From: an uncultured Rickettsiales bacterium
GTDB taxonomy: Bacteria > Pseudomonadota > Alphaproteobacteria > Rickettsiales > Rickettsiaceae
DNA: 64,000 bases
Reading direction: 5' to 3'
Assembly: GCA_903952265.1 (NCBI GenBank)
Contig: CAJBEU010000002.1
Span: 124,001 to 188,000 of the forward strand
In this document: piece after piece, positions 26,233 through 34,790 of the stretch
How the letters are laid out: the number at the start of each line of letters is the position of its first letter
Position numbering within the stretch: position 1 is the first letter of the stretch
Notes under the pieces: generated by a model
Told to the model about the DNA's origin: nothing
Seen by the model: the letters and a program-made list of their open reading frames with translations, nothing else
The model's database searches: none
Made by a program: the position numbers and the translations under genes

Positions 26233-26614
26233 AATAGGTACTGATATTGTCCAAATTACTAGAATAGAGGGGATTTTTTCTAGATTTGGTCAAAAATTTT
26301 GTAAAAGAATTTTGCATCACCTTGAAGTTGATTTTTTCAAGCAACTAAAAGTTAAACAATCTAGTTATTTAGCAAAAAGATTCGCTTCTAAAGAGGCTAT
26401 TTCAAAGGCTTTTGGAGTTGGAATCGGATCTTCATTAATATTTTCGGATATCCTTATCTCAAAAGATAAATTAGGTGCGCCCAACGTAATTATAGAACAA
26501 AAAGTGCTAAACAAGCTTATTCCAGCAAGTTTTTCTAGCTGCGAGATAGCTCTTTCCATTTCTGATGATTATCCTGTAGTGGTGGCTTTTGCTATGATCA
26601 CCTTTATCCCTTAG
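26225..26614 (+). CDS. acpS: Holo-[acyl-carrier-protein] synthase AcpS
   Basis: 129 residues. MIKIGTDIVQITRI holds the Mg-binding Asp, and LAKRFASKEAISKAFGVG holds the conserved WAaKEA-type Glu/Lys motif; ALSISDDYPVVVAFA closes the fold. The enzyme moves the 4'-phosphopantetheine arm of CoA onto ACP, activating fatty-acid synthesis. Its start overlaps the RSH stop by 8 bases, so the two are co-translated; murC follows after 16 bases. Linkage of ppGpp synthesis and acpS is common in Alphaproteobacteria. Confidence 0.94.
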   Translation: MIKIGTDIVQITRIEGIFSRFGQKFCKRILHHLEVDFFKQLKVKQSSYLAKRFASKEAISKAFGVGIGSSLIFSDILISKDKLGAPNVIIEQKVLNKLIPASFSSCEIALSISDDYPVVVAFAMITFIP

Positions 26615-26630
26615 ATTTGTAATCTTTATT

Positions 26631-28028
26631 ATGCTCTCTAAAACTTTTTTCTCTGGCGATATCCATTTTGTAGGGGTGGGGGGAGTAGGAATGAGTGGTT
26701 TGGCTCGTATTCTAAAAGAACTAGGTTATTCAATTACCGGGTCTGATACCGGATCTAATTTTTACACGCAAGGCCTTGAAAAGATTGGAATAAAGATTTC
26801 TTACGTACATTCGCCTGAAAATCTCAAAAATGCTGCATGTCTTGTAGTTTCGTCTGCAATCGCTTTAGACAATCCAGAAATTCTTGAAGCAAAAAGAATG
26901 AAGATACCGATTGTACATCGCTCTCACATTCTATATTGGATAATGAAATCAAGATTTAGCATAGCTGTTGCTGGATCTTACGGAAAAACTACAACTACGT
27001 CGCTTATAGGGCACTTGCTGGAAAATTGTGGATATAAACCTACTGTAATTGTTGGTGCTACTATTAACGCCAAAAAGACCAATGCTTATCTTGGAGAAGG
27101 CGAATATTGCGTAGTTGAATCAGACGAATCAGATGCTTCTTTTCTAAACTTACATCCGGAAATTTCTGTAGTCACTGCAATTGATCATGAGCACTTAAGC
27201 ACTTATGGAACTTTTTCCAAGCTTATGGATTTCTTTTATCAGTTTGTAACGCAGGTATCCTTTCGTGGATTTTCTGTGTTATGTATTGATAATGGTAATG
27301 TTCGTAGTTTGGCAGATAAAGCTTTAAAATCTGGTGATTGCAATCGTATTATAACTTGTGGTTTGAGTCTTGATTCTAACGTTCGCGCAGCAAATATTCG
27401 ATATTTTAAGACCCATTGCGAATATGATGCAGTATTTGACGTTGATTGGATTGGTAGGTTTTCTTTAAAAAATGTGAGAATTGATCTAATCGGAGAACAT
27501 AACATAAAAAATTCTCTTGCAGCACTTTCGGTAATGTTTGGAATAAAAAGTGTACTGCATTCTAATTGTTTTTTTGGATATCAAGGTGTTAAAAGAAGGT
27601 GCACAATAGTTGGCATGTATAAAGATGCTACAATTATAGATGATTACGGAGTTCATCCTTCTGCTATTAGTCAGGTAATTCGAACTTTTAAAAGCGATAA
27701 TTATAATTTAGAAGGGCGCCTTATAGTTGTATGGCAACCTCATAGATACTCTAGAGTCGTCAATTTAGTAAAAGAATTCTCAAAAGCTTTCTCTTTAGCA
27801 GATAAGGTTTATGTTACTCCTATTTTTTCTGCTTGGGAGCAACCTACCGAGGGTTTTTCTTTTGAAAAATTTATTTATTCTACGAGTGCTGAATCTGCAT
27901 ATGTAGAATCCTTTTATTCTCTCAAAGAGAATTTGGATTCTCAAAAACTTAACAATAAGGACGTCATTCTATTTTTTGGTGCGGGTGACATTACTACTTG
28001 GGCAGAAAGGCTTGCTAAATTCGATTGA
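26631..28028 (+). CDS. murC: UDP-N-acetylmuramate--L-alanine ligase MurC
   Basis: 465 residues. N-terminal FVGVGGVGMSGLARIL (Rossmann-like), the ATP P-loop VAGSYGKTTTTSL, the VESDESDASFL Mg/substrate motif, VVTAIDHEHLSTYG and IDDYGVHPSAI (ligase motif) are all present. MurC adds L-alanine to UDP-MurNAc, starting the peptidoglycan stem peptide. The P-loop has SYG where most MurC proteins have THG, a mild change outside the GKT core. murB and ftsQ, which follow murC in many relatives, are not here. Confidence 0.95.
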   Translation: MLSKTFFSGDIHFVGVGGVGMSGLARILKELGYSITGSDTGSNFYTQGLEKIGIKISYVHSPENLKNAACLVVSSAIALDNPEILEAKRMKIPIVHRSHILYWIMKSRFSIAVAGSYGKTTTTSLIGHLLENCGYKPTVIVGATINAKKTNAYLGEGEYCVVESDESDASFLNLHPEISVVTAIDHEHLSTYGTFSKLMDFFYQFVTQVSFRGFSVLCIDNGNVRSLADKALKSGDCNRIITCGLSLDSNVRAANIRYFKTHCEYDAVFDVDWIGRFSLKNVRIDLIGEHNIKNSLAALSVMFGIKSVLHSNCFFGYQGVKRRCTIVGMYKDATIIDDYGVHPSAISQVIRTFKSDNYNLEGRLIVVWQPHRYSRVVNLVKEFSKAFSLADKVYVTPIFSAWEQPTEGFSFEKFIYSTSAESAYVESFYSLKENLDSQKLNNKDVILFFGAGDITTWAERLAKFD

Positions 28029-28040
28029 TAAAAAATCTTA

Positions 28041-28604
28041 TTATGCTGAGGATTTTTGTTCTAGAGAGTCACAGATTTCTAATAGATATTTTAAACCTTT
28101 GGTTAGTACTTCTAGATCTAACTTTGTCAAGCTATTTCTTTTACTTACCGCTGAAAGGATCATTTTGTTTTGTGCTCCAGTAATAGGTATTACGTAAAGT
28201 TGAGAGCTCTTATCTTCTAAAACTGAGGAATAGTGCAGATTATGTTTTATCGTAGAGTGCACTATTGGAAGATTTTTTTCTAAGTGAGATGTTGCTTCTA
28301 TTAGTTTTGAGTCTCCAGCTAAATGGCTTATCGAATTAGCATTTATCAAATGTACTGAGATCTCTTTGAACTGAAAAAAACTTTTGGCACTATTTAGCAG
28401 ACTGTCAAAATTACGAGTTTTGCAAGATTGAACTGATATATCGCTTAAAAGTTTTATTATAAAGCTGTTGCATAGAGTGCAATCAAGGATGCGGATGTTT
28501 TGTTCGTGATACTTTTTTCTATAAAATGCTGCAAAAACTAAAGAAGAAACAGTCAGGATTGTTAATATGCCTAGGAAAACAGGATTTAATAGTACCTTTA
28601 TCAT
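28041..28604 (-). CDS. Hypothetical membrane-anchored protein, possible GAF-like domain
   Basis: 187 residues. A single transmembrane helix lies at about residues 10-28, followed by a soluble domain of 150 residues with alternating strands and helices (for example FKEISVHLINANSIS and QLYVIPITGAQNKMILSAVS). The pattern recalls a degenerate GAF/PAS fold but no motif is decisive. Codon use matches neighbours and the frame is uninterrupted, so it is probably a real gene. It is convergent with murC with a 12-base gap. No function can be assigned. Confidence 0.6.
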   Translation of the reverse strand: MIKVLLNPVFLGILTILTVSSLVFAAFYRKKYHEQNIRILDCTLCNSFIIKLLSDISVQSCKTRNFDSLLNSAKSFFQFKEISVHLINANSISHLAGDSKLIEATSHLEKNLPIVHSTIKHNLHYSSVLEDKSSQLYVIPITGAQNKMILSAVSKRNSLTKLDLEVLTKGLKYLLEICDSLEQKSSA

Positions 28605-28707
28605 ACTGAGTCTACAACTTAAGGTTTGTTGAAATTAATTAACTCCATCCTAAGGTATAATTTTGTCAGATGCAACTATAGATGCAGCTAGATTTAAAGA
28701 ATGCATC

Positions 28708-28944
28708 TTAAGATTGATTAATTTGATTTTGGTATTTTGCTTGCATTCTTACATTTTTGGATGATTTATAAAGATTTTTATTTGAACTTGATTTTTTGAA
28801 TCTCTTTATGAATTTTGCTTTGTGAGATTGACCAGTGATTCCGTTTATAATAGGCTGAAATTCATGTGACGTGTCGCATTTGAGATTCTCAATCTGAACA
28901 GTCCAAACTACAGATCTACCAAAATTTACGTGATTTTTTATCAA
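28708..28944 (-). CDS. rpmE: Probable 50S ribosomal protein L31 (TTG start)
   Basis: 78 residues. No ATG is available; TTG 28944 lies two codons after an in-frame TAA, so the start is fixed within a few codons. The N-terminus IKNHVNFGRSVV parallels the KxxIHPxYxxVV opening of L31, the middle SHEFQPIINGITGQS parallels the HPaW...N.qs region of Rickettsia L31, and SHKAKFIKRFKKS matches the ...xxxFNKRF ending. A basic Lys/Asn-rich tail follows. Similarity is moderate, and the zinc-binding Cys of the C+ form are absent. The start overlaps the divergent oligopeptidase start. Confidence 0.6.
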   Translation of the reverse strand: MIKNHVNFGRSVVWTVQIENLKCDTSHEFQPIINGITGQSHKAKFIKRFKKSSSNKNLYKSSKNVRMQAKYQNQINQS

Positions 28945-31149
28945 TTTTTAATATTAGCGCTGGTTTTTATGAGTACTCAAATTTCGGAAGGTAGAGCATT
29001 TTGTAAAGAAACTATCGTGCAAAAACCGCCAATTGCCCAAAAACAAGAAATAAAAATTCAGATGCACGATGCAACCCTGGTTGATAATTATGCTTGGATG
29101 CGTGACGAAAAATGGCCTACAGTACAATCCGAAAAGATTCTTTCACATTTGAATAACGAGAATTTCTTTGCAGACACCTATTTGAAACAGTATTCGGGCC
29201 AACGTGCTAAAATTTTAGAAGAATTAAAAGGAAGAATAATTCAGACATATCAAACCCCCTACACGAAAAATAAGGAATATCACTATTACGCAAGATTTGT
29301 TGAAGGCCAAGATTATGGTATTTTTTGCAGAAAATACGGCTCAGAGCAAGGTGCGGAAGAAGTAATACTTGACGTCAATCAAATTGCTCAAGGTAAAGAT
29401 TTTACAAACCTAGGAGCAGTTTCTATATCTCCTGATAATCGGTATTTTGCCTATTCTCTGGATCATAAAGGGGACGAGCACTACACGATTTTTGTAATAG
29501 ATCTACACAATAAAGGCAAACTCTTAGAGGACAGAATTGAGTCAGTGACAGGAGAAATAGTGTGGCATGAAGAATTGCATGGATTTTTTTACAGTAAGCT
29601 AAATAACCAATGCATTCCAGATAGAATTTTTTTTCATGATATTGGTACGGGTGCTATAAATGACAGGCTAATTTATCAAGAACTAGATTCTAAATTTACT
29701 GTAGGTTCTTCCAAATCTTCCAGCAGTGAGTATATTTTTTTGCTTGTCAATGGACACAACAGTTCTGAATGCCTATTTATGGAATCAAAGAGCCAGGAGA
29801 TGACTCCAAAAGTTCTCTTACCTAGAAAAGAGGGCGTCATTTATGACGTTGAACATCACGAGAACTTTTTTTACGTTAGAATCAATGATTGTACTCAGAA
29901 TTTTAGATTAGCCAAATTGGACATATCTGAGGCAGGTTCTAAATTTGATTTGCTGGATTATATAAAAGATGATCAAAACTTGTACCTACTAAGCTTTGAT
30001 GTAAGTAATAGTTACCTTGTTCTCAATTATAGAGATCGCGGAGTTCCGTTGATTAAAGTAATGGAGCTATTGCGCTCTAAGCGCAGCCTGCTTACCAAAT
30101 TTTTAAGGTATGCTGCCAAAATTGTGGATAAAGATTCACAGTTTTATTCTAAAAAAGTGAAATTTCCTGATTCGGCATATTCAGGCTCTGCGTTTTGCTC
30201 TAATTTTGAGGATGACGATATTAGAATTCAGTATTCGTCTCTATCTTGTCCTAGAATAGTTTTTAGATATAACTTTGAAAGAGACAAACTTGTTGTTTTG
30301 AAAAAGGATGAGTTGCCTCAAGGTTTTGATTCGTCAAAATACTCTATTCAAAGGCTTGAAGCCGATAATCAAGGTGTGAAAATACCAATTACTGTATTTT
30401 TTCACAAAGACTATGAAATCAACTCTGAAAGACCCTTGTTTATTACTGGATACGGCTCTTATGGAATCGGAATATCTCCTGGATTTAGCAGCACTGCTGT
30501 TTCTCTTGCCAATAGGGGGTTTATATTTGCAATAGCCCATATTCGTGGAGGAGACGAGCTGGGCTACAGATGGTATGAATCTGGAAAATTTCTACAGAAA
30601 AAGAACACTTTTGAAGATTTTATTGTTTGCACTCAGCATCTTGTAAAACTTGGATATGGTAAAGCCGGTAATATTGCTATAAGAGGAGGTAGTGCAGGAG
30701 GAATGCTTGTTGGTGCGGTCATTAATCAAAGACCAGATTTGTACAAGTGTGCAGTTGCGCACGTTCCTTTTGTGGACGTTCTAAATACTATGCTGGACAG
30801 CTCTTTGCCTTTAACTAAAGGAGAGTATGAAGAGTGGGGAAATCCTAATTTGAAAGAATATTTTGAATATATTAGGTCTTATTGTCCTTATTATAATGTC
30901 AAAAATGCATCGTATCCTAATATTTTTGCTACTGTAGGTCTTTCAGATGTAAGAGTGGGATATTGGGAGGCTGCAAAATGGATAGCAAAAATCAGAGAAT
31001 TTAATGCTTCAGATTCAAATGTGATGCTAAAAACTGACATGACTAGTGGTCATGGAGGTGCTTCTGGCAGATTTAAATCTTTGGAAGAGTTGGCTGATAC
31101 TTTAGTTTTTATTTTCTCTACCATGCTGAAAGATTTTGAAAAAAGATGA
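28930..31149 (+). CDS. ptrB: S9A prolyl oligopeptidase (oligopeptidase B-like), probably exported
   Basis: 739 residues with GTG start, giving an N-terminal hydrophobic signal-like segment (about 2-15); ATG 28969 would remove it. MHDATLVDNYAWMRDEKWP opens the beta-propeller domain. The C-terminal hydrolase domain has catalytic S588 (GGSAGGML), D673 (GLSDVRVG) and H708 (SGHGGASG). Such enzymes cut short peptides after basic residues or Pro. A periplasmic location would suit use of host peptides, but cytosolic relatives lack a signal. The first 15 bases overlap the divergent rpmE start. Confidence 0.9.
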   Translation: MIFYQFLILALVFMSTQISEGRAFCKETIVQKPPIAQKQEIKIQMHDATLVDNYAWMRDEKWPTVQSEKILSHLNNENFFADTYLKQYSGQRAKILEELKGRIIQTYQTPYTKNKEYHYYARFVEGQDYGIFCRKYGSEQGAEEVILDVNQIAQGKDFTNLGAVSISPDNRYFAYSLDHKGDEHYTIFVIDLHNKGKLLEDRIESVTGEIVWHEELHGFFYSKLNNQCIPDRIFFHDIGTGAINDRLIYQELDSKFTVGSSKSSSSEYIFLLVNGHNSSECLFMESKSQEMTPKVLLPRKEGVIYDVEHHENFFYVRINDCTQNFRLAKLDISEAGSKFDLLDYIKDDQNLYLLSFDVSNSYLVLNYRDRGVPLIKVMELLRSKRSLLTKFLRYAAKIVDKDSQFYSKKVKFPDSAYSGSAFCSNFEDDDIRIQYSSLSCPRIVFRYNFERDKLVVLKKDELPQGFDSSKYSIQRLEADNQGVKIPITVFFHKDYEINSERPLFITGYGSYGIGISPGFSSTAVSLANRGFIFAIAHIRGGDELGYRWYESGKFLQKKNTFEDFIVCTQHLVKLGYGKAGNIAIRGGSAGGMLVGAVINQRPDLYKCAVAHVPFVDVLNTMLDSSLPLTKGEYEEWGNPNLKEYFEYIRSYCPYYNVKNASYPNIFATVGLSDVRVGYWEAAKWIAKIREFNASDSNVMLKTDMTSGHGGASGRFKSLEELADTLVFIFSTMLKDFEKR

Positions 31150-31196
31150 AAAGACGCATATTTCAAGCAGTAAATAAGTAGTAGGTTTGTGTTCTT

Positions 31197-31988
31197 ATGG
31201 CATCTATTTCTGCGTACATAATTGCCAGAAATCACGAATGGTCGATTCGCAGAGCCATTAGAAGCGTTACACCAATTGTTGATGAAGTAGTTGTAATAGA
31301 TTATGAAAGTCGAGATAATACTTCTCTGCTTGCTCAAAGTCTTGGAGCAAAAGTCATTTCTTCTTCTCACGTTAGTATTGCCGAGCAAAAAAAGATTGGG
31401 GAAACATCTTGCACTTCAAACTGGCTTTTATTTTTAAATGCCAATGAAGAAATCAGCCCAGCTCTTCAATCTGAGATTGCGTACATATTTCAGGGAGATT
31501 TGCAAGATTTATATCAAGCATATAGTTTGAAAATCATTACTATGGGTAGATATGATTTTTGTGTGCGTAAACTTGCTTATTGGCGCAGAGCTATAAGACT
31601 TTATAATAAAATTTTTTCTGAAAATATTTATGTAGATGAAGTTCTAGACTCTGAAGATATCGTTTTATGCGATTTAGATACTAAAAGTCATGTGTGTCAT
31701 TTAGACAATAACCTAATATATAGAGCTGGCATATCCTTAGATTATTTGGTAGATAATGCCAATTTTGCCTCCTCCATTAGTGCTTACAGTACCCGTTGGA
31801 GAAGCGCGAATTATCCGTCTATTGTCAAGATTATTACTAGGCCTTGGGCCACTTGGTTCAAAGTGTTCTTTATCAGAAGATATTTTATTTTTGGATTTAG
31901 TGGATTCGTAGATTCTTGCATTGTTGCTTTGTGGGATTTTTTAAGGCTTGTTAAAATAAGAGAGGATCTTATCAAAAGAAGAAGATAG
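31197..31988 (+). CDS. Family 2 glycosyltransferase (WaaE/KdtX-like)
   Basis: 263 residues of GT-A fold. SISAYIIARNHEWSIRRAI and EVVVIDYESRDNTSLLA are the nucleotide-sugar binding strands, and SNWLLFLNANEEISPALQ corresponds to the strand that normally ends in DADE. A C-terminal hydrophobic helix (about 215-245) may attach it to the inner membrane. WaaE/KdtX enzymes add a sugar to the lipopolysaccharide inner core. Here both Asp of the usual DAD are Asn, so metal binding may differ or activity may be lost. It follows the oligopeptidase by 47 bases. Confidence 0.82.
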   Translation: MASISAYIIARNHEWSIRRAIRSVTPIVDEVVVIDYESRDNTSLLAQSLGAKVISSSHVSIAEQKKIGETSCTSNWLLFLNANEEISPALQSEIAYIFQGDLQDLYQAYSLKIITMGRYDFCVRKLAYWRRAIRLYNKIFSENIYVDEVLDSEDIVLCDLDTKSHVCHLDNNLIYRAGISLDYLVDNANFASSISAYSTRWRSANYPSIVKIITRPWATWFKVFFIRRYFIFGFSGFVDSCIVALWDFLRLVKIREDLIKRRR

Positions 31989-32204
31989 TCGCAGATTAAT
32001 GATCGTATCGTGCTTTTACAGACTTAAGCTTCTTAGTCCCAGGCGGTATATCCTTTAAAGCTAAAATGATTCTTATTCTCTTGATTTGCAAAAAAAAGCA
32101 CAAAAATAAAGAAAAGAATGCTCCAGAATTAAAAAGACTTATCCAGTAATTGCGCTTGGTTGGTACCAGCAGAACTTTGTTGCCGTATAATATGAGGTTT
32201 TTGA

Positions 32205-32294
32205 TGGAGGAGAGAAGGGGATTCGAACCCCTGGTACATTCTCATGCACACACGCTTTCCAAGCGTGCACTTTAAGCCACTCAGTCATCTCTCC
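32205..32294 (-). tRNA. tRNA-Ser (anticodon GGA)
   Basis: Class II tRNA read on the minus strand. Acceptor GGAGAGA pairs with TCTCTCC; the anticodon stem CACGC/GCGTG encloses loop TTGGAAA with anticodon GGA; a long variable arm (GTGCATGAGAATGTAC) and a T arm with GGTTCGAATCC follow. The 3' CCA is encoded (32205-32207). It reads UCC and UCU serine codons. It stands alone in a 399-bp stretch between the glycosyltransferase and a secreted-protein gene. Confidence 0.95.
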
Positions 32295-32387
32295 GAAAAA
32301 AAGAGGTTATCAGAAATCTTAGGATTTGTCAGGTTTTGAATTGCAAGATATAAAAAGAACAATGCATTTAAATTTAGGTGGGGTACT

Positions 32388-33242
32388 CTAACCATCTGTA
32401 TGCGTTTCGGCATTTTGCAGCCTAAGTTGTTGCATTAAATTGAAAAAATCTCGAATAGCTTTATTCATCAAGAACTCTTGTGTTTCGTTTTCCTTAAAAA
32501 GTAGTTTTTGATTTTGAGTGACATCAGAATTTTTTGTTAAAATTCTATAGCTAGTGTCAAAAAAGATTTGTCCATCCTTAGAAAAAGAAAATTCTCCGGT
32601 GGCCACTACCATAATTTTGTTAACAGAAATTTGTAGAGCTTTTTCTATATGAGAATAATTCTCTCCTTTTAGTAAGCGTTTTGCTATTTCGTCGTCCCTT
32701 TTTAATAAAATTATTTTGTTTTTCTTTAGCTCTTCTGGAATGGATTTCCAAGATTCATTCCACTTGGTATTTTCATAATGACATTTGTTGTTTCTTTTAA
32801 ATATTGGCAGTAAGTAAATTTGCTTAGGAGATAGATTTGCAAACCTTGGTACATATTTTGCTAGTATATCTAACGTCTGAGTGGAGCTTTGTTTATAGGT
32901 GACCTCTGCTTTGTAGTAATGAGGAAACTGTTCTTCTTTGTGAATTGCAGCTATTTGCAAGCATTCTTGTAGAGCACTAGAGGGAATTTTTGATAGTTCT
33001 TGAGTAGTAACTTTTATTTTGTTTTTATCTATGAAAAGTCTTAATGCTAATTTTCTACCTTGATTTAGCGCTATGTTTTTTGCTTGAGCTGGCGTATCAC
33101 CACGTGCTTCTATTTGTAACATAGAAATAAAATCTATGTTTACAGATGCTGTTGAAAGAAGTGGGAGAGCAAGAGCGCAGTAGAAAAAGCATGCCAAGTG
33201 CCAAAAATTTCTCACGGATATTGAATTAATCTGAGGAAGCAA
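32388..33242 (-). CDS. Secreted DUF2066-like protein
   Basis: 284 residues with an N-terminal hydrophobic signal (about 12-32). The segment IEARGDTPAQAKNIALNQG followed by RKLALRLF resembles the AxxxAxxxG...AL..L pattern that opens DUF2066 proteins of Alphaproteobacteria. The rest shows strands such as IYLLPIFKR and NKIMVVATGEFSF. Function is unknown. The gene overlaps the 3' end of grpE by 17 bases, so the two are likely co-transcribed. I am sure it is a gene, less sure of the family. Confidence 0.62.
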   Translation of the reverse strand: MLPQINSISVRNFWHLACFFYCALALPLLSTASVNIDFISMLQIEARGDTPAQAKNIALNQGRKLALRLFIDKNKIKVTTQELSKIPSSALQECLQIAAIHKEEQFPHYYKAEVTYKQSSTQTLDILAKYVPRFANLSPKQIYLLPIFKRNNKCHYENTKWNESWKSIPEELKKNKIILLKRDDEIAKRLLKGENYSHIEKALQISVNKIMVVATGEFSFSKDGQIFFDTSYRILTKNSDVTQNQKLLFKENETQEFLMNKAIRDFFNLMQQLRLQNAETHTDG

Positions 33243-33813
33243 CTGATACTAACGCGGCTCTTAGTAATCTATCTTCTATCTTATATCCAATCTGCATAAC
33301 TTCTATTATTGTGCTTTCTTTTTGCAAAGTATTTCGTACTTGTGAAACTGCGTGATGTGATTCGTAATCAAAGGCTTCTCCGGTTTTTGGCTCGATCTTT
33401 TTTATTTTGAATTTTGTAAATATATTTTCAAGCTGAGCTTTTGTAAGTTTTACTCCTGCAATGGTTTGTTTTAGGGAAACAAGGTCGTCTTTTTCATTTT
33501 TCAAAGCCATGTCTAGATTATCCATGACATTGATTATCTCTTTTGCAATGCTGGTAAGAGCGTATTTTTTTATTTCTGCTATTTGAGCCTCGTACCTGTT
33601 GCGCATATTTTGAGCTTCTAAAAGGCACTTTAGCATCTCTTCTTCGCAGTTTTTCAGCCTAGCCTTTAGCTCATTTTCTTCGCTAAATTCTAACGTTTTG
33701 TCCTCTTCTTTATTTGACAGCTTGTCTTTTTCTGAAGTTGAAGTATCGGGGCTTATTTGCTCTATTGTCTCTTTTTTAAGAAACTCGTTTTCTAAGTCTT
33801 GCTTAATTTCCAT
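33226..33813 (-). CDS. grpE: Nucleotide exchange factor GrpE
   Basis: 195 residues from ATG 33813; a TTG three codons upstream is possible. An acidic disordered N-terminus leads into the long paired helix (LLEAQNMRNRYEAQIAEIKK and IINVMDNLDMALKN), then the beta domain with FDYESHHAVSQV and VMQIGYKIEDRLLRAALV, the GrpE C-terminal signature. GrpE releases ADP from DnaK (dnaK is at 53824). It is separated from dnaK-dnaJ by 20 kb. Confidence 0.94.
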   Translation of the reverse strand: MEIKQDLENEFLKKETIEQISPDTSTSEKDKLSNKEEDKTLEFSEENELKARLKNCEEEMLKCLLEAQNMRNRYEAQIAEIKKYALTSIAKEIINVMDNLDMALKNEKDDLVSLKQTIAGVKLTKAQLENIFTKFKIKKIEPKTGEAFDYESHHAVSQVRNTLQKESTIIEVMQIGYKIEDRLLRAALVSVASSD

Positions 33814-33866
33814 AGATGCCAATTATCAAAAATAGATTGAGTTGAAATTTATTCTTCGTTGTGTTT

Positions 33867-34607
33867 TTATACAGCAGTAGGTTTGTTTCTGGTGTATTTT
33901 GCTTTTTTAACTTTACTGTGATTTTCCTGCAACTCTCCTATGGCGGATTTGAGATACTTATCTGTGATTTCCTCCAATTCTTTTCTTTTTCCCCGCAAAA
34001 AATGATCTGCCCCCTCTATGCTAACGTATTGTACTGTAGAATCTTTTTTGTCAAACATAGGTCTAAAAAGTTCCCTTACTTCTTTTTCCTCTGTCACGCT
34101 ATCTACTTCTCCTTGTAATATAAGGCCTCTTAAAGGGAATCTTACAAAGGGCGCAAAGTCATACTTTTCTACTGGAGGAGAAACGCTGATGAAGTGACTT
34201 ACTTCTGGTCTACGCATCGTGAGCTCCATAGCTATCCAGCTACCAAAAGAAAAACCTGCCACACAAATGCATTTAGCCGAGGGCAGAGTTTTTTCTAACC
34301 AATCTAAAGAGGAAGCGGCGTCTTCTAAGGCTTCGGAATCTTCTTGTTTTATAGTTTTATTATTAGCAGAATAATTTTGTAAGGAATCTCCTCCTTTGCA
34401 GTTAATAGACAGCACAGAGTATCCGTTCTTCACCAAAATTTGTTTCAAAGTGTGCACAACCGGATCCTTTATCGACCCACCCAAAGATGAGTGCGAGTGT
34501 AAAAGCAAAGCAATGCTTGGATAAGTGTTTTCCTGTTTTTCAACTAGGTCCAATCTTGCCTGAATCCTACCACTAGGGCCATGAAGTAAAATCTCTGAAG
34601 ATTTCAT
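33867..34607 (-). CDS. Alpha/beta hydrolase (COG2945-type)
   Basis: 246 residues. The nucleophile elbow is GFSFGS, the late acid strand is LILQGEVDSVT and the catalytic His lies in GADHFL; an early HSHSSLGGS loop forms the oxyanion side. This is the short serine-hydrolase family related to dienelactone hydrolases that is common in Rickettsiales. The C-terminal 20 residues are Lys-rich. Substrate is unknown. It is followed downstream by grpE on the same strand with a 53-base gap. Confidence 0.85.
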   Translation of the reverse strand: MKSSEILLHGPSGRIQARLDLVEKQENTYPSIALLLHSHSSLGGSIKDPVVHTLKQILVKNGYSVLSINCKGGDSLQNYSANNKTIKQEDSEALEDAASSLDWLEKTLPSAKCICVAGFSFGSWIAMELTMRRPEVSHFISVSPPVEKYDFAPFVRFPLRGLILQGEVDSVTEEKEVRELFRPMFDKKDSTVQYVSIEGADHFLRGKRKELEEITDKYLKSAIGELQENHSKVKKAKYTRNKPTAV

Positions 34608-34628
34608 GTAGTTAATAACTTATAAAGT

Positions 34629-34691
34629 CTTGGTGGGTAATTAGCGTAGCCGCAAAACAGCAATCTTATGATATAGTACTTGGTGAGTAAT
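34629..34691. repeat. 13-base direct repeats upstream of the nifS-like gene
   Basis: CTTGGTGGGTAAT (34629-34641) and CTTGGTGAGTAAT (34679-34691) match at 12 of 13 positions with start points 50 bases (about five helical turns) apart. They lie in the 183-bp spacer between the divergent hydrolase and cysteine desulfurase genes. Spacing and location suit a pair of regulator-binding sites. No known Rrf2/IscR consensus is recognisable. Confidence 0.4.
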
Positions 34692-34790
34692 GTATAGACA
34701 AGGTCCTTTATCCCTGGGTTTTTCAGTAACAATTTGTCAAAAAATTTCAACTCAATTTAAATTTCGTACTTTAAAGTCAGGCAAGAAAAA

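Noticed and set aside
32205-32294. Attachment site (att) duplication of the tRNA-Ser 3' end
   Set aside because: No second copy of the T-arm/acceptor sequence was found in the window, and no integrase gene is present.
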